64,000 bases of DNA from NCBI RefSeq assembly GCF_000243215.1, contig NZ_JH594596.1, positions 2,626,392 through 2,690,391 on the forward strand, read 5' to 3'. The position numbers and the translations under genes are program-made. Source of the stretch: Odoribacter laneus YIT 12061. GTDB taxonomy: Bacteria; Bacteroidota; Bacteroidia; Bacteroidales; Marinifilaceae. Each line of letters opens with the position of its first letter. Position 1 is the first letter of the stretch. The notes below the pieces were generated by a model. The model searched no databases. It saw only the letters and a list, made by a program, of their open reading frames with translations, and was not told the origin of the DNA. Shown piece by piece: positions 26,805 through 38,036 of this stretch.

Positions 26805-28619
26805 ATGAGAAACAAACTAAGAAGCGAAATGACCATGACAGGCCGGAGAATGGCAGGAGCTAGAAGTCTCTGGCGTGCAAACGGGATGAAAAAAGAACAA
26901 TTTGGGATGCCGGTAATTGGCATCGCTAATTCGTTCACCCAGTTTGTACCGGGGCATGGCCATTTACACGAAATCGGGCAATATGTAAAAGCTTTGATTG
27001 AACAAAGAGGCTGTTTTGCTGCTGAATTTAACACTATTGCCATAGACGATGGTATCGCAATGGGACACGAAGGTATGCTTTATTCTTTACCTTCCCGGGA
27101 AATCATAGCCGACAGTATTGAATATATGGCCAATGCTCATAAAATCGACGCTTTGGTTTGCATCAGTAATTGTGATAAGGTTACTCCCGGCATGTTAATG
27201 GCGGCCATGCGACTAAACATTCCCACTTTATTCGTATCAGGCGGACCTATGGAAGCCGGATCTTACAAAGGAAAAGCCGTGGACTTGATCGACGCTATGG
27301 TTATGGGGGCAGACGAACGGTATAGTGAAGAAGAGGTAGAAGAAATAGAAAAATGCGCTTGTCCGGGTTGCGGTTCTTGTTCAGGTATGTTTACTGCAAA
27401 TTCTATGAATTGCCTGACAGAAGCATTGGGATTGGCCATACCCGGAAACGGCACTATACCGGCTACCCATAAAAACCGGAAACGCTTGTTTGAAAAAGCA
27501 GCTTCCCTGATTGTACAAAAAGCGGGATCGTATTATTTTGAAGGAGATCATTCCGTTTTACCCCGTTCTATTGCAACGAAAGCCGCTTTTGAAAATGCAA
27601 TGGCTTTGGATATCGCTATGGGAGGTTCTACGAATACAGTACTCCATTTATTGGCGATCGCCCATGAAGCCGAAGTTGATTTTACCATGCAAGACATCGA
27701 TCGCCTATCGAAAAAAATCCCGGTACTCTGCAAAGTAGCTCCCAATTCTCATTATCATATGCAGGACGTAAACCGGGCCGGAGGAGTAATGAGCATTATG
27801 GGAGAATTAGCCGCCACCGGTTTAATCGACACCACGGTAAAAAGAATCGGATACGACAGTTTGGAAAGTTGCCTGGCCAAATATAACCTCAGCAGTAAAC
27901 GACTGAGTCAAAAAGCCCGGAAGTTCTATCTGAGTGCACCGGGAAATAAGTTTTGCAGGGAACTGGGAGCACAGGGCAATTACCATAATAGTTTTGACGA
28001 CGACCGGACTCAGGGTTGTATCCGGGATGTAGCGCATGCTTACTTTACAGACGGCGGTTTAGCTGTACTTACCGGCAATATTGCCCGGAACGGATGTATT
28101 GTAAAAACAGCTGGAGTCGACGAATCCCTTTTGAAATTCCGGGGAAAAGCAAGAGTTTTCGAATCCCAGGGACAAGCCATGAATGGGATTTTAAACGATG
28201 AAGTCAAAGCCGGAGAGGTGGTGGTTATCCGTTACGAAGGACCGAAAGGCGGACCGGGGATGCAAGAAATGCTTTACCCCACTTCTTATCTGAAATCCAA
28301 ACAATTGGATAAGGTCTGTGCCCTCATCACGGACGGGCGGTTTTCCGGAGGAACATCCGGACTTTCTGTCGGTCACATTTCTCCGGAAGCCGCGGCAGGA
28401 GGAGAAATAGCAGTCGTACAAAACGGGGATACGATCGAAATAAATATCCCGGAACGCCGTATCAATCTGCTTCTCTCTCCTGAGGAACTTTCAGCCCGGC
28501 TCAAAGCCTGCAAGGTTTTCAAGCCGGTTGCCCGCGACCGTCGTATATCGAAATCATTACAAGCTTATGCCATGCTGGTCAGTTCCGCTGACAAAGGAGC
28601 CATCAGAGATATTTATTAA
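26805..28619 (+). CDS. ilvD: Dihydroxy-acid dehydratase
   Basis: Third common step of Ile/Val synthesis: dehydrates 2,3-dihydroxy-3-methyl(iso)valerate to the 2-keto acid (EC 4.2.1.9), using an Fe-S cluster and Mg2+. 604 residues. Signatures [20 protein letters not shown] (family pattern CDKxxPG, C123), [39 protein letters not shown] and, near the C terminus, [20 protein letters not shown]. First structural gene after the attenuator, 30 bp past its T tract. ilvB follows after 23 bp, so they share one transcript. Confidence 0.97.
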   Translation: MRNKLRSEMTMTGRRMAGARSLWRANGMKKEQFGMPVIGIANSFTQFVPGHGHLHEIGQYVKALIEQRGCFAAEFNTIAIDDGIAMGHEGMLYSLPSREIIADSIEYMANAHKIDALVCISNCDKVTPGMLMAAMRLNIPTLFVSGGPMEAGSYKGKAVDLIDAMVMGADERYSEEEVEEIEKCACPGCGSCSGMFTANSMNCLTEALGLAIPGNGTIPATHKNRKRLFEKAASLIVQKAGSYYFEGDHSVLPRSIATKAAFENAMALDIAMGGSTNTVLHLLAIAHEAEVDFTMQDIDRLSKKIPVLCKVAPNSHYHMQDVNRAGGVMSIMGELAATGLIDTTVKRIGYDSLESCLAKYNLSSKRLSQKARKFYLSAPGNKFCRELGAQGNYHNSFDDDRTQGCIRDVAHAYFTDGGLAVLTGNIARNGCIVKTAGVDESLLKFRGKARVFESQGQAMNGILNDEVKAGEVVVIRYEGPKGGPGMQEMLYPTSYLKSKQLDKVCALITDGRFSGGTSGLSVGHISPEAAAGGEIAVVQNGDTIEINIPERRINLLLSPEELSARLKACKVFKPVARDRRISKSLQAYAMLVSSADKGAIRDIY

Positions 28620-28642
28620 AAACGACACACAACACACTCACA

Positions 28643-30379
28643 ATGAATAGGACTACACTTTCTCTGCAAAGAGAAAAGCCATGTATACCCTCCACAGGAA
28701 TATCGGGAGCCCAAGCCGTTATCGAATCCTTACTGGAAGAAGGCATCGACACCATCTTTGGCTACCCGGGAGGGACGATTATGCCGGTTTATGATGCCTT
28801 ATACGACTACCGGGATCGTATCCGTCATATTCTGGTACGCCACGAACAGGGAGCTATACATGCCGCCCAAGGGTATGCCCGGGTAAGCGGGAAAGTCGGC
28901 GTTTGTTTCGTAACCTCCGGACCGGGAGCTACCAATACGGTAACGGGGCTGGCAGATGCCTTAATGGACTCCACTCCTATCGTCGTGATTAGCGGACAGG
29001 TCAGTTCCCGACTTTTAGGTACAGATGCTTTTCAAGAAACCAATTTTATCGGGATTACCCAAGCTGTGACCAAATGGAACTGCCAGGTAAAACAGGCAGC
29101 TGATATTCCGGCAGCGATAGCCAAAGCATTTTACATCGCCCGGTCCGGCCGACCGGGTCCGGTAGTAGTGGACATTACCAAAGATGCCCAGCAGGAAATC
29201 ACAGCCTTTCACTACCCGAAAATCAGCGGCATCCGAAGTTACATGCCTTATCCACAACCGGATGAAGCACAAATCGCAGCGGCGGCGCGGCTTATCAATT
29301 TTGCCCGGAAGCCCTTGGCGCTCGTCGGACAGGGCGTATTGCTCGGACATGCAGAAAGAGAACTACTAGATTTTTTACAAAAAAGCGGCATTCCGGCAGC
29401 CTCTACGCTGTTGGGACTTTCCGCCATCCCCACGAAGCATCCTCAATATGTCGGTATGTTAGGAATGCACGGGAATTATGCCCCCAATATTAAAAACAAA
29501 GAATGCGATCTACTCCTTGCCATCGGCATGCGGTTTGACGACCGGGTAACCGGTGACCCGGAAAAATTCGGTATAAATGCCAAGATCATTCATATGGAAA
29601 TCGATCCGGCCGAAATCAACAAGATTATCTATGCAGATATACCTGTTATCGGAAATGTAAAAGAAACTCTTCCGATGCTGACCAACCGCATTATTAAAAA
29701 GAATCATCCCAAATGGCTAGCAGAATTTCAGGCGTGTTATCACATCGAATATCAGGAAATCATTGAAAAAGAACTATTTCCGGAAGCCCCCTTCCTGCGT
29801 ATGGGAGAAGTGGTACACCTGGTATCCAAAGCTTATCAGGACAATGCCATTTTAGTGACGGACGTCGGACAACAACAAATGATAGCTTCCCGTTATTTCC
29901 ATTTCACGCAAAGCCGCAGCCTGGTAACCTCCGGAGGATTGGGTACCATGGGCTTCGGACTTCCTGCCGCCATAGGAGCCAAAATCGGAATGCCCGAACG
30001 AGAGGTATGCCTTTTCGTAGGAGACGGAGGATTTCAAATGAACTTACAGGAATTGGGAACTATTTTTCAATCCCGCATTCCGATAAAAATTATACTGTTG
30101 AACAATAACTATCTCGGCATGGTAAGGCAATGGCAGGAGTTATTTTTCAACAAACGCTACTCCTTTACTGAAATGATTAATCCAGATTTCGGACTAATTG
30201 CCCGCGGGAATGACATGGGATACGAATGTGTCGAAAACCGGACGCAATTACCCGCTGCTATCGCAAGGATGAAAAAAAGCACAAAGGCTTATCTTTTAGA
30301 AGTAAAAGTAAAAAAAGAAGAAAATGTTTTTCCTATGATACCGGCAGGTGCTTCTGTTTCGGAAATACGATTGGAATAA
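28643..30379 (+). CDS. ilvB: Acetolactate synthase, large (catalytic) subunit
   Basis: ThDP- and FAD-dependent acetohydroxyacid synthase (EC 2.2.1.6), first committed step of Val/Leu and of Ile synthesis. 578 residues in three domains. The N-terminal ThDP PYR domain has RHEQGAIHAAQGYARVSG with the activating Glu and VTSGPGATNTVTGLADA; the central domain has IGMRFDDRVTGDP (FAD-associated); the C-terminal ThDP PP domain carries the GDGGFQMNLQELGTI..NN metal-ThDP motif. The N-terminal ~15 residues are an extra tail. It works with the regulatory subunit encoded 33 bp downstream, which confers Val feedback inhibition. Confidence 0.97.
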   Translation: MNRTTLSLQREKPCIPSTGISGAQAVIESLLEEGIDTIFGYPGGTIMPVYDALYDYRDRIRHILVRHEQGAIHAAQGYARVSGKVGVCFVTSGPGATNTVTGLADALMDSTPIVVISGQVSSRLLGTDAFQETNFIGITQAVTKWNCQVKQAADIPAAIAKAFYIARSGRPGPVVVDITKDAQQEITAFHYPKISGIRSYMPYPQPDEAQIAAAARLINFARKPLALVGQGVLLGHAERELLDFLQKSGIPAASTLLGLSAIPTKHPQYVGMLGMHGNYAPNIKNKECDLLLAIGMRFDDRVTGDPEKFGINAKIIHMEIDPAEINKIIYADIPVIGNVKETLPMLTNRIIKKNHPKWLAEFQACYHIEYQEIIEKELFPEAPFLRMGEVVHLVSKAYQDNAILVTDVGQQQMIASRYFHFTQSRSLVTSGGLGTMGFGLPAAIGAKIGMPEREVCLFVGDGGFQMNLQELGTIFQSRIPIKIILLNNNYLGMVRQWQELFFNKRYSFTEMINPDFGLIARGNDMGYECVENRTQLPAAIARMKKSTKAYLLEVKVKKEENVFPMIPAGASVSEIRLE

Positions 30380-30412
30380 ACCTCCCTGACCGACCCCTTA
30401 AAAATTAAAGTC

Positions 30413-30934
30413 GTGGAAAAAGAATATATCATCACCATCTTTTCAGAAAACAAAGTAGGACTACTCAATCAAATCACTATTGTTTTCACCTACCGGGATG
30501 TAAATATCGAAAGCCTCACCGCTTCGGAATCTTCCATACCGGGGATATATAAATATACGGTTGTTGTCCATACCGATCCGGAAAAAGTAGAAAAATTAGC
30601 CAAACAAATCGAGAAAAAAATCGACGTATTGAAAGTATTTGTCTTTACTCCGGATGAATTAGTCCTACAAGAAATCGCACTTTACAAAGTAGCTCGGAAT
30701 AAAAATATAGAAAATCTGGTCAGGGACCAACACGTACGCATTTTGGAAGTCGACAACGATTACATTGTATTAGAAAAAACCGGACACAAAAAGGAAACCC
30801 AAGCTCTGTTCGAATTATTGAAACCTTATGGAGTATATCAATTTGTACGTTCCGGTCTGGTCGCTGTCATCAAATCGAAACGGGAATTGATGACAGAATT
30901 TTTAAAAAGCAATCCAGATTCTATGTCGATCTAA
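30413..30934 (+). CDS. ilvN: Acetolactate synthase, small (regulatory) subunit
   Basis: Regulatory subunit that stimulates the large subunit and binds valine at ACT domains. 173 residues: the N-terminal ACT domain begins YIITIFSENKVGLLNQITIVF and continues RDVNIESLTASES and GIYKYTVVV; a second ferredoxin-fold domain extends from about residue 80 (ALYKVARNKNIENLV). It starts with GTG at 30413; the only frame-compatible choice leaving the ACT domain intact. Located 33 bp after ilvB. The length is typical of the ilvH/ilvN group (160-175), so either symbol could be used. Confidence 0.93.
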   Translation: MEKEYIITIFSENKVGLLNQITIVFTYRDVNIESLTASESSIPGIYKYTVVVHTDPEKVEKLAKQIEKKIDVLKVFVFTPDELVLQEIALYKVARNKNIENLVRDQHVRILEVDNDYIVLEKTGHKKETQALFELLKPYGVYQFVRSGLVAVIKSKRELMTEFLKSNPDSMSI

Positions 30935-31007
30935 AATCGTACCAGAGCAAAGTTTTAAAAAGAAATCAAATTTACAACAAACACATAAACCATTAAAATT
31001 TACTATT

Positions 31008-32054
31008 ATGGCAAAAATTAATTTCGGAGGAACAGAAGAAAACGTAGTCACCCGTGAAGAGTTCCCGCTTTCCAAAGCATTGGAAACTTTAAAGAATGAC
31101 ACAATTGCAGTGATTGGTTACGGAGTACAGGGTCCCGGACAATCTCTTAACCTGAAGGACAATGGCTTTCACGTCATTGTCGGACAACGGAAAAACAGCA
31201 AATCCTGGGATAAAGCTGTAGCCGATGGCTGGATACCGGGAGAGACTTTATTTGAAATGGAAGAAGCCGCAGAAAAAGGGACAATTATTCAGTATTTGCT
31301 CTCCGATGCAGGACAAATCTCAGCCTGGCCTTTGATAAAAAAACACCTGACTCCCGGAAAAGCACTTTACTTTTCCCATGGCTTCGGTATCACGTATAAA
31401 GAACGGACAGGCATTATCCCTCCTGCCGATGTCGACGTTATCCTGATCGCTCCCAAAGGCTCCGGAACGAGTCTGAGAAGAATGTTCCTGCAAGGCAGAG
31501 GGGTGAATTCCAGTTATGCTATTTTTCAGGATGCTACCGGAAAAGCTATGGAAAGGGTTATCGCTCTGGGAATTGGTGTGGGATCAGGCTATCTGTTCGA
31601 AACGACCTTTCAAAAAGAAGTATACTCCGACCTGACGGGAGAAAGAGGTACCCTAATGGGAGCTATCCAAGGACTTTTTGCTGCACAGTATGATACCCTA
31701 AGGGCTCATGGACACACACCTTCCGAAGCGTTCAATGAAACGGTAGAAGAACTGACCCAAAGCCTTATGCCCCTGATCGCCGAAAACGGAATGGATTGGA
31801 TGTATGCCAACTGTTCTACAACGGCTCAAAGGGGAGCACTGGACTGGTGGGAAAAATTCAGAGATGCGGCCAAACCCGTATTTGAAGAATTATACCAGGA
31901 AGTTGCCTGCGGAAATGAAGCCCAACGATCTATTAATGCCAATAGCCGGCCCGACTACCGGGAAAAGTTAGATTCCGAACTGAAAGCCATGCGGGATTCA
32001 GAAATGTGGCAAGCCGGAAGCATAGTCCGCAAATTGAGACCGGAAAACAACTGA
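31008..32054 (+). CDS. ilvC: Ketol-acid reductoisomerase
   Basis: Second common step of Ile/Val synthesis, a Mg2+-dependent alkyl migration coupled to NADPH reduction (EC 1.1.1.86). 348 residues. N-terminal Rossmann domain with the cofactor loop VIGYGVQGPGQSLNLKDNG and the specificity loop IVGQRKNSKSW (Arg and Ser suggest NADPH). The knotted helical C-terminal domain carries the metal ligands around SDLTGERGTLMGAIQGLFAA and ANCSTTAQRGALDWW. Slightly longer than class I enzymes of about 330 residues, as is common in Bacteroidetes. Located 73 bp downstream of ilvN in the same unit. Confidence 0.97.
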   Translation: MAKINFGGTEENVVTREEFPLSKALETLKNDTIAVIGYGVQGPGQSLNLKDNGFHVIVGQRKNSKSWDKAVADGWIPGETLFEMEEAAEKGTIIQYLLSDAGQISAWPLIKKHLTPGKALYFSHGFGITYKERTGIIPPADVDVILIAPKGSGTSLRRMFLQGRGVNSSYAIFQDATGKAMERVIALGIGVGSGYLFETTFQKEVYSDLTGERGTLMGAIQGLFAAQYDTLRAHGHTPSEAFNETVEELTQSLMPLIAENGMDWMYANCSTTAQRGALDWWEKFRDAAKPVFEELYQEVACGNEAQRSINANSRPDYREKLDSELKAMRDSEMWQAGSIVRKLRPENN

Positions 32055-32220
32055 CCCCTTCGGAGGACAAAGGTTTAAAAACCGACTATTTTAAACGAGC
32101 CGCTACGTTATTCGCCCTCCTCGGTTTATTTACTTAAAGGCCGATTTTGCGATTCCGGCCAGAAAGGGACAGCTGAAATTTTAAGCCTTTGTCGCTCTTT
32201 TTACATTTAAACCAAAAGAC

Positions 32221-33717
32221 ATGACAGAAAAAATATACATCTTCGACACGACTTTACGGGATGCGGAACAGGTACCCGGTTGCCAACTGAATACAATCGA
32301 AAAAATTGAAGTGGCCCGCCAATTGGAAAAACTAGGTGTCGATATCATTGAAGCCGGATTTCCGGTCTCAAGTCCGGGAGATTTCAATTCGGTCGTAGAA
32401 ATTTCTAAAGCCGTTACGAATCCGACGATCTGTGCCTTAACCCGGGCAGTGAAAAAAGACATCGAAGTAGCCGCAGAAGCGTTGAAATTTGCCCAAAGAG
32501 GACGTATTCACACAGGGATCGGGACCTCAGATTATCATATCTATGAAAAATTAAACTCCACTCCTGAAGAGATCATCCGGCAGGCGGTAGAAGCAGTAAA
32601 ATATGCCCGCCGATTTGTAGAGGATGTGGAATTTTATGCGGAGGACGCAGGGCGTACCGCTGAAGAATACCTGGCCCGGGTGATAGAAGCCGTTATACAG
32701 GCAGGCGCAACAGTGGTAAATATACCTGATACGACGGGCTATTGCCTGCCCAATGAATACGGTGCAAAAATCGCCTACCTGAAAAACCACGTTCCCAATA
32801 TCGACAAAGCCATTATTTCTACTCATTGTCACAATGACCTGGGCATGGCAACAGCAAATACCATTGCCGCTATCCAAAACGGCGCCCGCCAAGTAGAAGT
32901 AACAATCAATGGCTTGGGAGAACGAGCCGGGAATACCGCTTTAGAAGAAGTAGTAATGGCCATTTCCTGCCACAAAAACCTGAATTTCGATTTAGGCATC
33001 AACACCCGGCAAATAATAGCGAGCAGTCAATTAGTATCCAGTCTGATGCGCGTGCCTGTCCAGCCCAACAAAGCGATTGTAGGTAGAAACGCCTTCGCAC
33101 ACTCTTCCGGCATTCACCAGGACGGAGTACTGAAAAGCAGAGAAACCTATGAAATTATCGCTCCGGAAGAAGTAGGCGTCGATCAGTCCAGTATTATCCT
33201 CACAGCCCGTAGCGGACGTGCAGCCTTAAAACATCATTTAAAAGAAATAGGTTATACCCCGGAAGGCGAAGAGCTGGACATCCTCTACCAGAAATTCCTG
33301 GAACTGGCGGATAAGAAAAAAGATATCACCACCCGGGATCTGGAAGTATTAGCAGGTATGGAAAAATCCAGAAAGAATCGTTCTCTGAAACTGGAAGCTC
33401 TGCAAGTCGTATGCGGTTCCACCACCCTTCCTACAGCCACAGTACAAGTAAGCTTCGGAGGAGATATATTTACAGAGACAGCTAGTGGAAACGGTCCTGT
33501 GGATGCCGCCTTTAATGCCATAAAAAGCATAACCAAACGCCGGGTTCATGTGGAAGAATATCTGGTACAAGCCATTACGAGAGGGAGTGACGACTTGGGG
33601 AAAGTACATGTGCAAATATCCCATAAAGGGAAAATGTATCACGGATTTGCAGCAAATACAGATATTATCTCCGCTTCGGTAGAATCTTTTTTAGATGCAA
33701 TCTCGAAAATTTCATAA
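32221..33717 (+). CDS. leuA: 2-isopropylmalate synthase
   Basis: First committed step of leucine synthesis: condenses acetyl-CoA with 2-ketoisovalerate (EC 2.3.3.13). 498 residues. The TIM-barrel starts [16 protein letters not shown] (family DTTLRDGEQ; Asp metal ligand), with [10 protein letters not shown], the [20 protein letters not shown] metal-binding HxH and [17 protein letters not shown]. The C-terminal LeuA dimer/allosteric domain is complete (about residue 365 to the end, [17 protein letters not shown]), so leucine feedback inhibition is expected. The 166-bp gap after ilvC has no clear promoter or terminator; co-transcription is probable. Confidence 0.96.
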   Translation: MTEKIYIFDTTLRDAEQVPGCQLNTIEKIEVARQLEKLGVDIIEAGFPVSSPGDFNSVVEISKAVTNPTICALTRAVKKDIEVAAEALKFAQRGRIHTGIGTSDYHIYEKLNSTPEEIIRQAVEAVKYARRFVEDVEFYAEDAGRTAEEYLARVIEAVIQAGATVVNIPDTTGYCLPNEYGAKIAYLKNHVPNIDKAIISTHCHNDLGMATANTIAAIQNGARQVEVTINGLGERAGNTALEEVVMAISCHKNLNFDLGINTRQIIASSQLVSSLMRVPVQPNKAIVGRNAFAHSSGIHQDGVLKSRETYEIIAPEEVGVDQSSIILTARSGRAALKHHLKEIGYTPEGEELDILYQKFLELADKKKDITTRDLEVLAGMEKSRKNRSLKLEALQVVCGSTTLPTATVQVSFGGDIFTETASGNGPVDAAFNAIKSITKRRVHVEEYLVQAITRGSDDLGKVHVQISHKGKMYHGFAANTDIISASVESFLDAISKIS

Positions 33718-33843
33718 TTTTTCAACAATCGTCGGAAAATACAGATGGAAAAATGGCAGCCCATCACCTTAGCCATTTACTTTTAAACAGACAATAACCA
33801 ACAGGAATCAAACGCTAACTGATAAACGTTTTAATTAAAATTC

Positions 33844-35253
33844 ATGAAGACATTATTCGATAAGATTTGGGAAGCCCACGTAGTAGATGCTATCGCCGGA
33901 GGAGCATGTGTATTGTATATTGACCGGCAATATATACACGAAGTCACCAGTCCACAAGCTTTTGAAGGCCTTCGTAAACGGGGAATAAAAGTGTTCCGTC
34001 CCGATCAAACGACAGCCAGTCCCGATCACAATATACCGACCATACACCAACATCTACCGGCACAGGATCCCCTTTCCCGGGAACAACTGTCGACGCTGGA
34101 AAAAAATTGCGCCGAACAGGGAATCCGGATTTTTAAAGTAGGAAGTTCCCGGAACGGTATTGTCCACGTCGTCGGTCCTGAAACCGGTTTGACGCAACCG
34201 GGTATGACGATTGTCTGTGGAGACAGCCACACGTCTACCCACGGAGCTCTAGGATGTATTGCTTTCGGAATCGGTACCAGTGAAGTGGAAATGGTATTGG
34301 CTTCCCAATGCGTTTTGCAAATCCGTCCCAAAACCATGCGCATCAATATTGAAGGAGAATTAAAAGAAAACGTATGTGCCAAAGACATCATCCTTTACAT
34401 TATTTCCCGGCTCGGAACTGATGGCGGAACGGGTCATTTCATCGAATTCGCCGGCTCAGCTATCCGTTCGCTTTCCATGGAAGCCCGGATGACCATTTGT
34501 AATATGAGCATCGAAATGGGAGCCAGAGGCGGTATGATTGCTCCGGACGAAAAGACATTCGCCTATTTAAAAGGCCGGGAATACGCCCCTCAAGGGATCG
34601 CTTGGAAAAAAGCACTGGAAAAATGGAAGCAACTTTATAGTGATCCCGATGCCGTTTTCGATAAAGAAGTAAATTTCCGGGCCGAAGACATCGAACCGAT
34701 GATCACTTACGGCACAAATCCCGGAATGGGTATAAAAATTAACGGTACCATCCCCCGTCCGGAAGAAATAGCTCCCTCTTCCCGTCTTTCTTTTTGGAAA
34801 GCGTTAAAATACATGAATTTCCAAGCTGGAGACCGGATGGAAGGCAAAAAAATAGACTATGTATTTGTAGGTAGTTGTACCAACGGACGCATCGAAGACC
34901 TAAGGGCTTTTGCGAACTATGTAAAAGGAAAAAAGAAAGCGCCTCACATAACGGCCTGGATTGTTCCAGGAAGCAAGCAAGTGGAAAAACAAGCGATTGA
35001 AGAAGGTATCCGGGATACCCTGGAAGCAGCCGGATTTGAATTACGCCAACCCGGATGCTCGGCTTGCCTGGCTATGAATGAGGATAAAATTCCCGAAGGG
35101 AAATACTGTGTGGCCACTTCCAACCGGAACTTTGAAGGACGACAAGGCCCGGGAGCGCGAACTCTCTTAGCCGGTCCTTTGGCTGCCGCCGCTACAGCCA
35201 TACACGGAGTGATCACCTATCCCGATTTATCCCCCGCCCCCTCCGAATTCTAA
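33844..35253 (+). CDS. leuC: 3-isopropylmalate dehydratase, large subunit
   Basis: Aconitase-family subunit that isomerises 2- to 3-isopropylmalate with LeuD (EC 4.2.1.33). 469 residues, the standard length. Signatures: [26 protein letters not shown] at the N terminus, [20 protein letters not shown] (catalytic His, first cluster Cys region), [15 protein letters not shown] and [15 protein letters not shown], the last two holding the remaining 4Fe-4S cysteines. The gene is followed 52 bp later by leuD. Confidence 0.97.
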   Translation: MKTLFDKIWEAHVVDAIAGGACVLYIDRQYIHEVTSPQAFEGLRKRGIKVFRPDQTTASPDHNIPTIHQHLPAQDPLSREQLSTLEKNCAEQGIRIFKVGSSRNGIVHVVGPETGLTQPGMTIVCGDSHTSTHGALGCIAFGIGTSEVEMVLASQCVLQIRPKTMRINIEGELKENVCAKDIILYIISRLGTDGGTGHFIEFAGSAIRSLSMEARMTICNMSIEMGARGGMIAPDEKTFAYLKGREYAPQGIAWKKALEKWKQLYSDPDAVFDKEVNFRAEDIEPMITYGTNPGMGIKINGTIPRPEEIAPSSRLSFWKALKYMNFQAGDRMEGKKIDYVFVGSCTNGRIEDLRAFANYVKGKKKAPHITAWIVPGSKQVEKQAIEEGIRDTLEAAGFELRQPGCSACLAMNEDKIPEGKYCVATSNRNFEGRQGPGARTLLAGPLAAAATAIHGVITYPDLSPAPSEF

Positions 35254-35305
35254 AACAACCGAACATTTGAACCTTTAAACATTTTCACATTTAAACCTCA
35301 ATCCC

Positions 35306-35887
35306 ATGATCGACAAATTCGACATACTGACCAGCACAGCCGTTCCCTTAAATATCGAAAATATAGATACGGATCAGATCATTCCCGCCCGTTTTCTCAA
35401 AACAACTCACAAAGAAGGTTTGGGGTCCAACCTTTTTTACGACTGGCGATACGACTGGGAAGGACATCCGCAATCCGGATTCGTCCTAAATGACGGTAAA
35501 TACAAGGGATCCATCCTGATTGCAGGTAAAAATTTCGGATGCGGATCCAGTCGCGAACATGCGGCCTGGGCCATCCGGGATGCCGGTTTTAAAGCGGTCG
35601 TATCCAGCCATTTTGCAGATATATTCCGCAACAATGCCCTCAATAATGGCTTATTACCTGTACAAATTTCAGAACCGTTTTTAGCCGGACTGTTTAAGCA
35701 AACAGAAGCTTTTCCAGAGACCCTTCTCACTATCAACCTGGAAAAACAAACGATCTGTTATGAGAATGAAACCGAAACATTCGATCTCAATCCTTATAAA
35801 AAAGAATGCCTTCTAAAAGGTTTCGACGATATCGATTACGTATTGAGCATTCGGGAAAAAATACAGGCATTCGAAGAACAAAGATAA
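35306..35887 (+). CDS. leuD: 3-isopropylmalate dehydratase, small subunit
   Basis: Swivel subunit of isopropylmalate isomerase; binds substrate and closes the active site made by LeuC. 193 residues, typical of the LeuD1 group. Signatures: [20 protein letters not shown] near the N terminus, then [20 protein letters not shown] and [20 protein letters not shown]. It follows leuC and precedes leuB by 281 bp. Confidence 0.97.
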   Translation: MIDKFDILTSTAVPLNIENIDTDQIIPARFLKTTHKEGLGSNLFYDWRYDWEGHPQSGFVLNDGKYKGSILIAGKNFGCGSSREHAAWAIRDAGFKAVVSSHFADIFRNNALNNGLLPVQISEPFLAGLFKQTEAFPETLLTINLEKQTICYENETETFDLNPYKKECLLKGFDDIDYVLSIREKIQAFEEQR

Positions 35888-36168
35888 AGTAGGTTTTCGG
35901 ACTTCCCCAGAAAACGATAAGTGTTCCTTTCGCCCCCGTATATGTTCTCGTCGATTGATGCAGATCCGTTGCTGATAGGTGAACTTTCGGTTCAGAAAAA
36001 TTTGTTGTTGTTCAATATGAAAGTTTTATCCGGAACGAAATTCTGCCAATCAGCTCCCTCAGGTCGTCTATCAACGACACGCCGATCACGAAGGTTAATC
36101 TGTGTGAACCTACATAAGGCCGGAGAAAAAGTAATAATTAAATTTTAACAATAACATTCAAAAATACG

Positions 36169-37236
36169 ATGAAACTAAAAATAGCCATACTTCCGGGAGA
36201 CGGTATCGGTCCCGAAATTATAAAACAAGCTTTAAAGGTCATGGAAGCAATAGGAAACCGATTTGGACATACCTTCGATTATTCCTTTGGCCTTGTCGGA
36301 GCAGCAGCCATAACTACAAAAGGCGATCCGTATCCGGAAGAAACCCATCGGATGTGTATGGAAGCTGACGCCATACTTTTCGGTGCCATAGGAGATCCTC
36401 GCTTCGACAATGATCCGAAAGCCAAAATACGGCCGGAACAAGGACTTCTAAAAATGCGAAAAGAATTGGGCTTATACGCCAACATACGGCCTGTCGCAAC
36501 TTTTCCGTCTCTTATCCACCGCTCCCCGCTACGACAGGAGTTAATAGAAGGCGTTGATTTTCTATGTATCCGGGAACTGACTGGCGGAATTTATTTCGGC
36601 CGTCCACAAGGTCGTTCGGAAGACGGACAAACGGCTTTCGACAGTTGCGTATATAACCGGGAAGAAATTCGAAGGATATGCAAACTGGGATTTGAATATG
36701 CCCATAAACGCCGTCAGCAACTGACGGTTGTCGATAAAGCGAATGTCCTGGCGACTTCCCGCTTGTGGCGGGAAACCGTACAGGAGATGTCGGTCGATTG
36801 GCCGGAAGTAAAAGTAGAATATATGTTTGTAGACAACGCCGCCATGCAACTCATACAACACCCCCCTCATTTCGACGTCATTGTTACCGAAAATATGTTT
36901 GGAGACATACTGACAGACGAAGCGAGCGTCATCACAGGCTCCTTAGGACTATTGCCTTCTGCCTCCATCGGAATACATACGTCTCTATTCGAACCGATCC
37001 ACGGTTCTTATCCACAAGCTGCCGGAAAAAATATAGCAAACCCAGTAGCGACAATCTTATCGGCCGCCATGTTGTTTGAATATGCTTTCGGCTTACAGGC
37101 AGAAGGAACCGCTATCCGGGAAGCCGTCGCCCTTTCGCTTCAAAAAGGCATTATCACAGAAGACCTGACAGAACACAATCAAACCTACACTACAGAAGAA
37201 GTAGGAGATTACATCGCCCAAGTGATATACGCTTAA
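36169..37236 (+). CDS. leuB: 3-isopropylmalate dehydrogenase
   Basis: Third leucine-specific step: NAD-dependent oxidative decarboxylation of 3-isopropylmalate (EC 1.1.1.85). 355 residues. Signatures: [38 protein letters not shown] (substrate loop), [20 protein letters not shown], the metal-binding [20 protein letters not shown] and the NAD-binding [18 protein letters not shown]. It closes the branched-chain cluster. The preceding 281 bp contain no convincing gene, although Bacteroides relatives often carry a second isopropylmalate-synthase-type gene at this position. Confidence 0.97.
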   Translation: MKLKIAILPGDGIGPEIIKQALKVMEAIGNRFGHTFDYSFGLVGAAAITTKGDPYPEETHRMCMEADAILFGAIGDPRFDNDPKAKIRPEQGLLKMRKELGLYANIRPVATFPSLIHRSPLRQELIEGVDFLCIRELTGGIYFGRPQGRSEDGQTAFDSCVYNREEIRRICKLGFEYAHKRRQQLTVVDKANVLATSRLWRETVQEMSVDWPEVKVEYMFVDNAAMQLIQHPPHFDVIVTENMFGDILTDEASVITGSLGLLPSASIGIHTSLFEPIHGSYPQAAGKNIANPVATILSAAMLFEYAFGLQAEGTAIREAVALSLQKGIITEDLTEHNQTYTTEEVGDYIAQVIYA

Positions 37237-37408
37237 ACAATTACAAAAACTTATGGATGAAAAGTTTTATTTTCCCGATCTCAAACTTATCAGGACGGCC
37301 GCCCCTATGCTAAACAAAATCCGGATTCCTACATCCCCTATGAAAAACCGTAATCTTTCGGACTGCCTGGAAGCTTATATATCTTTAAAGCGGTAAGGTT
37401 TGTAAATA
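37237..37408. other. Spacer after leuB
   Basis: No terminator of the usual form is visible immediately after leuB. The following palindromic element may supply transcription termination instead. Confidence 0.4.
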
Positions 37409-37932
37409 GTAGATTTAATTTGCTTCCCCTTCTTCGGTTGTTTGCGTTTTTCAGTCGTGCTTCACTCGCTTTTCTGTAAGCTCAAGCTCCGTTAAAACAC
37501 CAAAACTTCCTCCTTTTAGACAGGCTTTGCCTGCCTAAAGTCGGCGGACAAATGGTGTTTTTTACACTCCGCTTTCGCACAGAAAGACGCTCCTTCCCGC
37601 AATGACTGAAAAACACAAACAACCTCCGATACCCGCTAAACTCTCCCCTCGTCGCTTCTTTAAATGTTTTCTCAAAGTTCCTGTGTTTGAAGCCGGAGCC
37701 TTGTTTCGGGAAAGAGATATGACGGGAGAGAGCGTAATTTTGTCAGGAAGACGTACCGTTAAAAAACGCAGGGTTGTCCGCCGACGTTAGGCACACGAAG
37801 TGTGACTAAAAGGAGGAAGCATCTGCGTTTTAGGGGAGACTGACGATACAAAATAGCGAACGGAGTCTCCAGCTCTTTCCCGAAACAAGGCGGAGGAATA
37901 CCTAAAAAAATGAACAAGCAAATTAAATCTAC
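37409..37932. mobile_element. 524-bp noncoding element of nested inverted repeats (MITE-like or structured RNA)
   Basis: Bounded by a perfect 17-bp terminal inverted repeat (37409-37425 and 37916-37932). Inside are a 21-bp repeat with one mismatch (37436-37456 and 37604-37624), a 46-bp arm pair (37506-37551 and 37774-37819) and a perfect 19-bp pair (37698-37716 and 37873-37891). In the 46-bp arms the outer 14 and 12 bp are identical, whereas the middle 20 bp differ but keep the same 5-bp hairpin: CAGGC/GCCTG in one, CACAC/GTGTG in the other. That is two compensatory pair changes. A 62-codon frame (37602-37790) overlaps the repeats and is probably spurious. No clear target-site duplication. 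No transposase is encoded here. Confidence 0.7.
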
Positions 37933-38036
37933 GTTTCTATCAAATCCAGGGTGCTTCCAATAAAATCAATACCCTAAATCGAATCCAAAAACTTTTCAGA
38001 TAATTTCTGTATTTTTACAGCAGAAAAAATCAGCCT

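Noticed and set aside
35921-36148. 75-codon frame between leuD and leuB
   Set aside because: No similarity to a second isopropylmalate synthase or other family, no start signal.
37602-37790. 62-codon basic protein
   Set aside because: It lies across several arms of the nested inverted repeats and is Arg/Lys-rich in a way that follows from the repeats; no family, start signal or promoter.
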